A DNA stretch of 64,000 bases. Origin: Andrena cerasifolii (Eukaryota; Arthropoda; Insecta; Hymenoptera; Andrenidae). The stretch covers positions 1 to 64,000 of the forward strand of contig NW_027484988.1 of the NCBI RefSeq assembly GCF_050908995.1. Reading direction: 5' to 3'. Under the pieces are notes generated by a model. The model saw only the letters and a list, made by a program, of their open reading frames with translations. It searched no databases and was not told the origin of the DNA. Below are positions 1 through 7,213 of the stretch, piece by piece. A program made the position numbers and the translations under genes. Each line of letters opens with the position of its first letter. Position 1 is the stretch's first letter.

Positions 1-364
1 AATTTTTAAAAAAAATTTAAGAAATTAAATAAAAATTGAAAAAAAAATTGAAAAAATTTTTTTAATTTTGTTTTAAACATTTAAAAAAAATTGAAAAAAA
101 TTAAAAAATATAGAAATTTTTTTTTAAAAAATTAAAAAAAATTTTGTAAAAAATTAAAAAAAATTGTAATTTAAAAAAAATTTTAAAAAATAAAAAATTT
201 AAAAAAAATGAAAAAAAAATATAAAAAAAATTCAACAATTTTTTGTAAAATATATAAAAAAAAAATTAAAAAATTTTTAAAAATTTAAAAAAATTTTAAA
301 AAATTAAAAAAATTAAAATAAAAGAAAAATCAAAATTTAAAAAAAAATTTAAAAATTTAAAAAA

Positions 365-560
365 CATTTTTTGAAATAAAAAATAATAATTTTAAAGAAA
401 TTAAAAAAAAAATTTAAAAATTTAATAATTTTTTTTTAAATTTATAAAAAAAATTTAAAAATTAAAAAAAAATAATTTAAAACAAAAATAAATAAAAAAA
501 ATTTAAAAATTAAAAAAAAAATAATAAAGAAAAAAAATTTTAAAACAATTAAAAAAATAT
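365..560 (+). repeat. Left arm of long imperfect inverted repeat
   Basis: Read on the + strand, this segment (beginning around ACATTTTTTGAAATAAA) matches the reverse complement of about 2690-2884 over nearly 200 bases with small indels. The shared order of landmarks is GAAATAAAAAATAATAATTT, then TTTAATAATTTTTTT, then TTTAAAACAAAAATAAAT. A further direct copy of the landmark beginning ACATTTTTTGAAATAAA lies near 2170. Simple A/T composition can create chance matches, but the conserved order of rare C and G positions argues for true homology. Confidence 0.6.
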
Positions 561-2689
561 AAAAAAATACAAAAATTTTTTGTAAAAAATATAAAAAAAA
601 TTGAAAAAATTAAAAAAAATTAAAATAAAAGAAAAATAAAAATTAAATTTTTTTAAAATTGTTAAAATATTAAAACAAATTAAAAAAAAATTTTTTTAAA
701 AATTTTAAAAATTAAAAAAAAAATTTAAATTAAAACAAATTAAAATATAAAAAAATTTAAAAATAGATAAAAAAAATTAAAAATTTAAAAAAAAATTTAA
801 AAAAAAATAAAAAAATAATTTAAATTAATAAATATTTAAAACAAGAATAAATTAAAAAAATATATATATACAAAAATTTTAAAAAATATACAAAAATTTT
901 AAAAAAATTTAAAAATTTTTAAAAAAAATTAAAAAATTTTTAAACATCAACAAAGAATATAAACAAACAAAAAAAAATTTTTAAAAAATTTTAAAAATTA
1001 AAATAAAGAAAAATTTAAAAAAAATAATAATAATAATAAATGAATTAAAGGAAAATTAAATACAAATTATTTTTTTTAAAAATTCTTTAAAAATTAAAAA
1101 AAAATAAAATAAAAAATATAAAAAAGAAAAAATTAATAAATAAATCTAAAAAAATTTTTTTTTAAATTAAAAAAATTGAAAAAAATAATAATTTAAAACA
1201 AAAATAAATACAAAAAATAAAAAAAAATTTAAAAATAAAAAAAATATACAAAAATTTAAAAAAAAATAAAAAAATTTAAAAATCACCAAAAAATATAAAC
1301 AAATAAAAATAAATAAAAAACTTAAAAAAAAATTTAAAAAATTTAAAAAAATTAAAAAAAATTTAAAATATTAAAAAAATAAAAAAAAATTTAAAATTTT
1401 AAAAATTAAATGAAAATTTTAAAAAAAAATTTAAAAAATTTAAAAAAATAAAAAAAATTATAAGAAAATTAAAAAAAAATTAAAATATTTAAATACATTA
1501 AAAAATTTAAAAAGATAAAAAAATATAAAAATTTTTTTTAAAAATAAATAAAAAAATCAAAATAAATAATTTTTTTTTAAATTTTATAAAATTTAAAAAA
1601 ATTTAAAAAATTAAAATAAAAGAAAAATCAAAACTTAAAAAAAAATAAAGTAAAGAAAATTTGAAAAAAAAATTTTAAAAATTAAAAAAAAAATTTTTAA
1701 AAATTGAAAAAAAATTAAAAATAAAGAAAAAATTATAAAAAAATTGTAAAAATAATTTTAAATTTTAAAACAATTTAAAACTTTTTAAAAATTTAAAATA
1801 TAAAAAAATAGAAAAAATAAATAAAATAATTTAAAAAATTTAAAGAAAATATATAAAAATTTAAAAAAAAACTTAAAAGAATTTTAAAAATTTAAACAAA
1901 ATTTTAAAAAAATTAAAAGAAGAATTTTAAATAATTTTTAAAAAAAAAAATTTTTTAAATTTCAAAAAAATTTTATTAAATTTTCAAAAAATTAAAAAAA
2001 ATGAAGTAAAAAAATTTTAAAATATAAAAAAAATTTAAAATAAAAAAAAATATACAAAAATTTAAAAAATAAACAAATAAAATTTTTAAAAGAAATTTTT
2101 TAATTTTTTTAAAAAATTTTTTAAAAATTTAAAAAATGTAAAAAATTAAAATAAAAGAAAAATCAAAAATTAAAAATTTAAAAAACATTTTTTGAAATAA
2201 AAAAATAATAATTTTAAAAAAATTAAAAAAAAAATTAGAAAATTTTTAAAAAAATTTTAATTTAATTTTTGTAAATTTAAAAAAATTTTTTTTAATTTTT
2301 TTTATATTTTAAATTTTTTTATATTTTAATTTTTCTTAATTTTTAAATTTTTTCTTTATTTTTTTTTAATTTTAAAAAAAAATTATTTATTTTTGTTTTA
2401 AATTATTATTTTTTTAATATTTTAAATTTTTTTAATTTTCTTAAAATTATTTTTTTTATTTTAAAATTTTTTCTTAATTTTTTTTAAAGTTTGTTTTAAT
2501 TTTTTAACCATTTTAATTTTTTTTTATTTATGTTTTTAAATTTTTTAAATTTTTTCAAAAATTTTTATTTAAATTTTTTAGAAAATTTTTAAAATTTTTA
2601 AAAATTTTTTTTAAATTTTCTAAAAAATTTTTAAAATTTTTTTTAAATTTTTTTATATTTTTAACAAAATTTTTTTGAATTTTTTTTAT

Positions 2690-2884
2690 ATTTTTTAAAT
2701 TTTTTTAAAAAATTTTATTCTTTATTTTTTTTTTTTTTTTAATTTTTAAAATTTTTTTATTTATTTTTGTTTTAAATTATTATTTTTTTAAATTTTTAAT
2801 TTTTTTTAAATTTAAAAAAAAATTATTAAATATTTAAATTTTTTTTAATTTTCTTAAAATTATTATTTTTTATTTCAAAAAATG
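2690..2884 (-). repeat. Right arm of long imperfect inverted repeat
   Basis: This is the reverse-complement partner of about 365-560 and lies directly against the outer end of the retroelement LTR. Together with the strand-composition switch near 2270, it shows that the AT-rich flank contains oppositely oriented copies of one repeat family. The element boundary cuts the repeat after the word AAAAAATGTTT; in the left arm the corresponding sequence continues into more A/T DNA. Confidence 0.6.
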
Positions 2885-2976
2885 TTTTGTTACGAGCCGG
2901 GGCTGCGGCAACGCGAGAGGCCGGCGAGAAGGGTATTTCCCAAGGAATATGGTTAACGAATTTGTTAGTAAGGTGC

Positions 2977-3458
2977 GCGGACGAACCTGATGCGAAATCA
3001 GGGAGCCGCTTGGATTATTGACGGCGAGGACGAACCTGATGCGAAATCAGGGAGCCTCTAGGAATGGAGTCAAGCGCGGACGAACCTGATTTGAAATCAG
3101 GGAGCCGCAGGAGGGTGAAACGTCGTGAACGAACCCGATGCGAAATCGGGGTGTCACTAGGATGATGTTCACAGACGAACTCGACGCGAAGTCGAGGAGC
3201 TGTTAGGAGGTTGGATTATTCACAGTCGAACCTGGTGCGAAACCAGGGAGCTGTTCGGAGGTTGGTGGACTTACAGACGAACCTGGTGCGAAACCAGGGA
3301 GCTGTAGGATACGGACGAACCTGATGCGAAATCAGGGAGCCGTAGGAGGGTTACACGTGGACGAACCCGATGCGAAATCGGGGAGCCACTAGGTTGGTAA
3401 AATTCCTTTATTTGGATGAAAGGTTGCTAACTAACCTGATGCTAGATCAGGGAGTCGC
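2977..3458 (-). promoter_or_regulatory. Array of ten 33-nt two-stem hairpin units in U5 (3' LTR copy)
   Basis: Units start at 2977, 3026, 3076, 3125, 3171, 3222, 3273, 3311, 3357 and 3426. Each has fixed geometry on the + strand: 4-nt outer arm, ACGAA, 6-nt inner arm, GCGAA loop, 6-nt inner arm, GAG, 4-nt outer arm. Inner stems vary in step: CCTGAT/ATCAGG, CCCGAT/ATCGGG, CTCGAC/GTCGAG, CCTGGT/ACCAGG. Outer stems also covary: GCGG/CCGC, GAGG/CCTC, GTGA/TCAC, ACAG/CTGT, ACGG/CCGT, GTGG/CCAC. Nine of ten units pair perfectly in both stems; the tenth is degenerate outside its inner stem. In the sense RNA the terminal loop reads UUCGC and the internal loop is CUC opposite UUCGU. Constant loops with compensatory stems imply selection on folded nucleic acid. 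Role is inferred: packaging, dimerisation or translation control. Confidence 0.85.
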
Positions 3459-3492
3459 GGGAAATGTTATTAATGCCTCGTAACTCTTAATT

Positions 3493-3528
3493 TTTATTTG
3501 ATACAACTCGAGCGGTAAAGTTGTATCA
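3493..3528 (-). terminator. Perfect hairpin directly upstream of AATAAA (poly(A) signal, 3' LTR)
   Basis: In sense, TGATACAAC (from 3528) pairs perfectly with GTTGTATCA (ending at 3499) around a 12-nt loop. It is followed at once by AATAAA (3498-3493), which sits as a poly(A) signal at the inferred R/U5 border. A second AATAAA lies at 3412-3407. Hairpins next to the poly(A) signal are known in other retroviral R regions. Here the function is inferred from position. Confidence 0.6.
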
Positions 3529-3918
3529 GTGGGTGAGCGCTACTAAGTTTAATAAGGATCGCTGGGTAAAAGATGGGTTTTAACGAATCAACTCGATTTA
3601 GAAGTGAACACCATTCGTGTATTCAAGATTAGTTGGTACAAATGTGAATGTCGCGATTAAATAGTGTAATAAATGTGTGAAAATTACCACTAATTTGCTC
3701 GGTGTTGACGCACTGGCGATGCGGGGCGTACGAGCGGCTATTACAAAGTGTCCAATAGAATGTAAACCGAACTCGCGGATTCTATGGGGTCAACTGTGAT
3801 TCCGACAGAGACTTTAGCTCGATCTTACTGAATTCAACCGACTCGGTACGAGCGTGACACAACGTTACTCTACGCGTAACTGTACTGCTTTTAACCGCAG
3901 AGGGTAGAAACCAAAGGG

Positions 3919-3926
3919 TTTATATA
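3919..3926 (-). promoter_or_regulatory. TATA-like box, 3' LTR
   Basis: Sense TATATAAA lies 229 bp inside the LTR from its U3 end. No strong initiator is obvious 30 nt downstream, although CAGT-type words occur at about 40 nt. Placement between U3 and R is inferred. Confidence 0.45.
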
Positions 3927-4010
3927 GTCCCAAAAATGAGTGGGGATGCATTTGAAATTTCCATATAAGGAAATTCTTCGGGGTCGTCGTCGTGTCACTC
4001 CCGTTCCCAT

Positions 4011-4041
4011 GGTCGTGATCCAGATGGTCGAGATCATGACC
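4011..4041 (-). promoter_or_regulatory. U3 palindrome (3' LTR)
   Basis: GGTCGTGATC and GATCATGACC form ten-base inverted arms with one mismatch, separated by 11 bases. It lies upstream of the TATA-like box in U3, so a DNA-binding site or enhancer element is more likely than an RNA structure. No known binding factor is assigned. Confidence 0.4.
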
Positions 4042-4154
4042 CCCCTTAGTGGTATGTGATAAGCAAAAGGATTTTTAGGGCGTTTTCCCTTCGTAGACGC
4101 GAGCTCGAAAAGTGGTTGAGAGCGGCGTATGGGGAAAAATCCACATACGTAACA

Positions 4155-4163
4155 TCTCCCCCC
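4155..4163 (-). other. Polypurine tract
   Basis: Sense GGGGGGAGA lies immediately before the TGTTACG start of the 3' LTR. This is the expected primer site for plus-strand DNA synthesis, and its exact contact with the LTR edge confirms that boundary. The 150 bases between it and the last accessory ORF hold nothing else I can recognise. Confidence 0.85.
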
Positions 4164-4313
4164 GTAGACAAAACATCGCGATTCTCGCGATGCTTTTCAA
4201 AAGAAGGAAAAACGCCCCACAAATCCTTTTGTAAACAAGAGTGTGAGAAAGAATTGTCGGGTGTAGTGTAATGTAATGTGTACTTATCGCTAGGTGTTGC
4301 GGGGTGTAAAAGT

Positions 4314-4910
4314 TTAGTCGTCGCTGGGTATCACGTAGCCCAGCTCCAGCCAGTGGTCAACGACGTCTAGTGGAGGTTGTCCGGGTAGCCGGTCGAGCGT
4401 CAGCGTGGCCGTGAAGCCGTCCAGTGTTGACTGTATGTTGGCGAGGAGGCCCTTCCTTCTCGCCATTACCATCTCTGCGATCCGCGTCGTCCTCTGGAGC
4501 GGTCGGCGGGAGCGTAACTTAACGCCCCTCAGACGGATCCTCACTGTCTGCCAGGGGAGGGCATGGAACCGCGGTGGCAAGGATCGCAATTCCGCGACAG
4601 GGCAGTCCATCGTGATCCCATAATCGCCAAAGAAGATGCTGCAGATGGTCCCATTTACTGCGGTGACCTCGCCGCGAAGCCACCCCTTCCTGGGAGACTT
4701 TACAGTTACGAGTCGTCCTGGCCTGATGCTGGACATTGTTGGCAGGCATAGATGTTGTTTCGACATCATGTGTACGTTTAATTCGCGTATCATGACCTTC
4801 GCTGCCTCGCTGTACGTATCCAGGGCGACCCAGAACAGGGTGGGGTCCTCCACGCACATGACCAGGCAGCGGGAAGTGTTGCCGAGGTCACGCGCTGAGA
4901 TGGTCCTCAT
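4314..4910 (-). CDS. Accessory ORF 4b: single extended Tudor domain protein
   Basis: A 198-residue ORF containing a nearly complete extended Tudor (Tudor plus SN-like) fold. The opening strand includes LFWVAL (25-30), followed by a helix. The Tudor barrel runs from RPG (63-65) through GWLRGEV (76-82) to FFGDYG (93-98). After it come LRSLPPRF (108-115) and a LRGV strand (127-130). It closes with an SN-like second half ending in WLELGYV (187-193). Such domains in animal germ cells bind dimethyl-arginine tails of Piwi proteins. Cage-type residues W77, F93/F94 and Y97 are present, but the Asn expected after DYG is Ile99, so ligand binding may be altered. The ATG has the strong context AAACATGA. 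GC content is high (63% in 4381-4440) against 25% in an env line, which suggests capture from a host gene. Role in piRNA evasion is inference. Confidence 0.85.
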   Translation of the reverse strand: MRTISARDLGNTSRCLVMCVEDPTLFWVALDTYSEAAKVMIRELNVHMMSKQHLCLPTMSSIRPGRLVTVKSPRKGWLRGEVTAVNGTICSIFFGDYGITMDCPVAELRSLPPRFHALPWQTVRIRLRGVKLRSRRPLQRTTRIAEMVMARRKGLLANIQSTLDGFTATLTLDRLPGQPPLDVVDHWLELGYVIPSDD

Positions 4911-5238
4911 GTTTGCGTTTTTTCGTGACGATCTGTTCGCCTGGTGTCCAATTACGAATGTTGTCGTCGGTTATTTCCCGGAGCACCAAACAGTCCGGGA
5001 TGCAGCGATGGGGTTTAATGTCGGTTTTTTGGACGCCCACCGACTTGACACTGGTCTTCCGAGTCAAAGAGCTTCGGCCCCTCTTGACAATTCCTCCCGT
5101 GCTGCGGTTATACGGCCTTGGTGTGAGTGTAGTACCCACTCGGGATGAAGTTTCCCAAGATCCGTGATGTCCTGTTTGTACTGCTATGGTCCTTGTTCCC
5201 TCGTCTAGCGTGGTCTGTGTAGCGATGCTCTTAGACAT
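4888..5238 (-). CDS. Accessory ORF 4a: short basic protein with TQT/VQT motifs
   Basis: A 116-residue ORF just downstream of env; I recognise no overall family. Three related words occur: SIATQT (4-9), TIAVQT (17-22) and SVGVQKT (66-72). These resemble TQT-type anchors for the dynein light chain LC8, which acts as a dimerising hub in many complexes. A basic KKRK cluster (106-109) could be a nuclear localisation signal. The C-terminal 23 bases overlap ORF 4b in another frame. The ATG at 5238 has a weak context (T at -3), which would favour leaky scanning to 4b. The locus is far more GC-rich than env and pol. It may be the N-terminal part of one protein with 4b, joined by splicing or split by an indel. 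Expression is unproven. Confidence 0.6.
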   Translation of the reverse strand: MSKSIATQTTLDEGTRTIAVQTGHHGSWETSSRVGTTLTPRPYNRSTGGIVKRGRSSLTRKTSVKSVGVQKTDIKPHRCIPDCLVLREITDDNIRNWTPGEQIVTKKRKHEDHLSA

Positions 5239-5257
5239 GTAGAAGCAGGAGTTGTGC

Positions 5258-5289
5258 TGAGTTAAGGGGCCTGATGCCCTGCTTTTATA
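5258..5289 (-). promoter_or_regulatory. Candidate internal promoter for the accessory locus
   Basis: In the 133-bp gap between env and the first accessory ORF, the sense strand carries TATAAAAG (5289-5282). A TCAG initiator-like word follows, with its A about 31 bases downstream of the first T, near 5258. That start would leave a 5' UTR of only about 20 bases before the ATG at 5238. The alternative is splicing: TTTCAG and CTCAG acceptor-like words also occur in this gap. Confidence 0.5.
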
Positions 5290-5371
5290 GGGAAGAAACC
5301 CTTATCGCGCCCCCACCCTGAAACTATACGTGTCCCAGAGGAGGGATTCTCGTGGGAGTGGTTTCATCCCT

Positions 5372-7213
5372 TTAGAAAACTGTGGCGCACGGACTGTGAG
5401 TTTCGGATGTGCTTGGTTTATTTATTGTTACTTCTTGGTTTTCTTTGGGAGACTCTGTTTTATTGTTGAGTTGACGAAGTTTGCATTTCATGACCAATAT
5501 CGTGTTTACTATGATCAGAATTACTATTATGCCCCCAATGGAAGAAAAGGTTGAGACCTGTACCTGCCGAATGGATGTTTGGTAGGTGGCAAAATTCCTG
5601 GCTCGTTGTTCTATTTCCGTAAGTGATAATGCTGTTGGAAGATCCTCCCATTTTGTGGGTTTCTGCTCGTTCATTTTCAATACTTCGAAATGATGTTCGG
5701 TGACTTCTGGTATAATTACTGATAAATTGTAAGATTTAGAGGGATAATATTCAATGTTTTGTGAGGTATTGATGGTTTCCAATGATTTTAATTGTACCGA
5801 GTCTATTGTTGCTTGGCAACCGGGTTGTAGTTTAAGGATTCCAATGGTAGCGATATTTTGCGTTATAGGTTTCTTTCCTTTGCAATAAATTTGTGCCTTT
5901 TTATTTTCAGGCATGAAGTAAAGCCATGTAGCTGGTACATTTAAAGTCTGCCAGTACGGTTTTACTTGTGCGGTCAATTTAATGGTACAGGTGTTCCAAT
6001 TTATCGAAGTGGGGTTTAATAACAGAGTAGATTCACAAGTTGGTTGTCGATCTGCTTGGTATACTGGTAGGGTAGTTGGGCCCAAAAATTGATTGTGGTG
6101 AAACCGGCAAATCTTCAAGTATTCTTCCGTTGGGGAAAAATATTGTTGCTCGTCTGATGAGACTGCAATGTACTGGGTTTGCGGCTGGATATACGAAACT
6201 ACCCTTTTTGTTCCAAGGTTATGTGTCGATGGACATGGGTATATTTTATATAAGCTGTACGTTTTTTGCTCTAAAAGAGGTATGGTGAGTTCGAAAAGTA
6301 TCCTTCCTCTGGTGAAAATTACATTTAAATTTGTTATTTTTTCAATTTGTTCCATAAGTAATTCTTCGGGTGTTAAGGGAAATTCATAAACAAGTGTTTC
6401 CTTAATTTTTTGAGCTGATCTCAATAATTGTTCTGGCGACAGAATAGCAGGGTGTAAAATGCCTTGTTTCGCTAACAATATTGCATCTATTAGCAACAGT
6501 AGGTTGGTGCTATAATCGTCTAACCCTCTTTCTATTTCGATTACAGAGTCCCTGATGGATGCTTCGAAACGTAATCTGCTAATGTCTGACTGTGTCTCTT
6601 GTAATGCTTCGGAGTGTATGACCATCGTTTTCGTCAGTTGCGATACAATTTGAGTTAAATTAACTAACCTTGCATGTGCGAGTGAAAATTCTCCTTTTAT
6701 AATATGCGTTTGTTTAGCTATTATTTCGGTAATTTCGCGTTGATCCTTATAAACTTTGTTTAATTCGCGGTTGTAGTATTCTGCATCTTCTTGTGATAAA
6801 GTTCCAAATAATGTTTTGCTGAGAGTGCCGATGAATCCAAAAGGTACGCTGCGCCGTGGGGATGGTTTTTTAAAATGTGGGGTATCACCTATTGCAGTGC
6901 GTATCAGATTGCTGTAATGCACGGTGTTTTCTTCTTTCTTGATTAACCGAGGTCCCAATTCCTTGCTGAGGCAGTTGATGGAATCGTGGCGATTACAGAG
7001 TTGATTCATCGATGAAATGTAATGCTTCACATGCGGAGCATAGCTGAGGTACCGAGTAACATCTAGAGAGGTGACTAGGCGCCATTGTGATTGGAAGGTC
7101 CTTATATCAGGTAATTTTTCATAGAAGAGTCCGGTGTCTCCTTCGAGTGGTGTTATGATTTGATCGTCGCTAATGACAGCGAGTGGCAACAGGAGCAAAT
7201 ATGCGAAGATCAT
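5372..7213 (-). CDS. Envelope glycoprotein, baculovirus-F-like
   Basis: A 613-residue class I-type fusion protein, intact from start to stop. An N-terminal signal peptide spans about 1-15. A basic pair at R120-R121 precedes a hydrophobic Gly/Phe-rich stretch beginning PFGFIG (124-129), the expected cleavage site and fusion peptide of the F-like family; the site is not a classic RxxR furin motif. A long heptad-rich helical region covers about 145-250. Potential N-glycosylation sites include N185, N482 and N496. A transmembrane helix lies at about 557-575, followed by a cytoplasmic tail of roughly 38 residues. The ATG overlaps the pol stop (ATGA) and has A at -3. By analogy with gypsy it is likely made from a spliced RNA. 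The composition is AT-rich, like pol. Confidence 0.9.
   Translation of the reverse strand: MIFAYLLLLPLAVISDDQIITPLEGDTGLFYEKLPDIRTFQSQWRLVTSLDVTRYLSYAPHVKHYISSMNQLCNRHDSINCLSKELGPRLIKKEENTVHYSNLIRTAIGDTPHFKKPSPRRSVPFGFIGTLSKTLFGTLSQEDAEYYNRELNKVYKDQREITEIIAKQTHIIKGEFSLAHARLVNLTQIVSQLTKTMVIHSEALQETQSDISRLRFEASIRDSVIEIERGLDDYSTNLLLLIDAILLAKQGILHPAILSPEQLLRSAQKIKETLVYEFPLTPEELLMEQIEKITNLNVIFTRGRILFELTIPLLEQKTYSLYKIYPCPSTHNLGTKRVVSYIQPQTQYIAVSSDEQQYFSPTEEYLKICRFHHNQFLGPTTLPVYQADRQPTCESTLLLNPTSINWNTCTIKLTAQVKPYWQTLNVPATWLYFMPENKKAQIYCKGKKPITQNIATIGILKLQPGCQATIDSVQLKSLETINTSQNIEYYPSKSYNLSVIIPEVTEHHFEVLKMNEQKPTKWEDLPTALSLTEIEQRARNFATYQTSIRQVQVSTFSSIGGIIVILIIVNTILVMKCKLRQLNNKTESPKENQEVTINKPSTSETHSPCATVF

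Larger units (their letters stand above)
1..2887. repeat. A/T-only low-complexity flank with diverged internal repeats
   Basis: The stretch is almost entirely A and T, with long A and T runs and no credible ORF. The + strand is A-rich up to about 2270 and T-rich afterwards. A recurring word, AAAATAAAAGAAAAAT, is seen near 315, 622, 1613 and 2148, with a shortened form near 1000. Another, AATTTAAAACAAAAATAAAT, recurs near 471, 831 (diverged) and 1187. This suggests old tandem copies a few hundred bases apart. The tract ends at the outer edge of the LTR element. I see no gene, promoter or RNA gene in it. It could be an AT-rich satellite or heterochromatic low-complexity DNA; sequence errors are likely in such homopolymers. 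Confidence 0.85.
2888..4154 (-). repeat. 3' LTR (in element sense)
   Basis: This 1267-bp direct repeat pairs with 12798-14063. It begins TGTTACG and ends CGTAACA, a perfect 7-bp inverted terminal repeat containing the usual TG...CA. From the positions of a TATA-like box (3919-3926) and AATAAA signals (3493-3498 and 3407-3412 on the minus strand), I infer U3 from 4154 to roughly 3895, R to roughly 3470, and an unusually long U5 of nearly 600 bp. That U5 is filled by an array of hairpin units. A T run at about 3577 has one extra base compared with the other LTR. Confidence 0.95.

Noticed and set aside
1..2887. Possible replication origin or matrix-attachment region
   Set aside because: A/T richness alone is not evidence; no defined motif could be supported.
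2986..3002. Hammerhead-ribozyme-like words (CTGATG...GAAA) in the LTR hairpins
   Set aside because: CTGAT is part of a stem whose sequence changes to CCCGAT, CTCGAC or CCTGGT in other units, so it is not a conserved catalytic core.
4056..4271. 71-codon plus-strand ORF across the LTR edge
   Set aside because: It spans the LTR/PPT boundary, is antisense to the element and has no protein features.
4405..5167. Plus-strand ORFs opposite the accessory locus
   Set aside because: They are antisense shadows of the GC-rich Tudor locus and show no recognisable domain.
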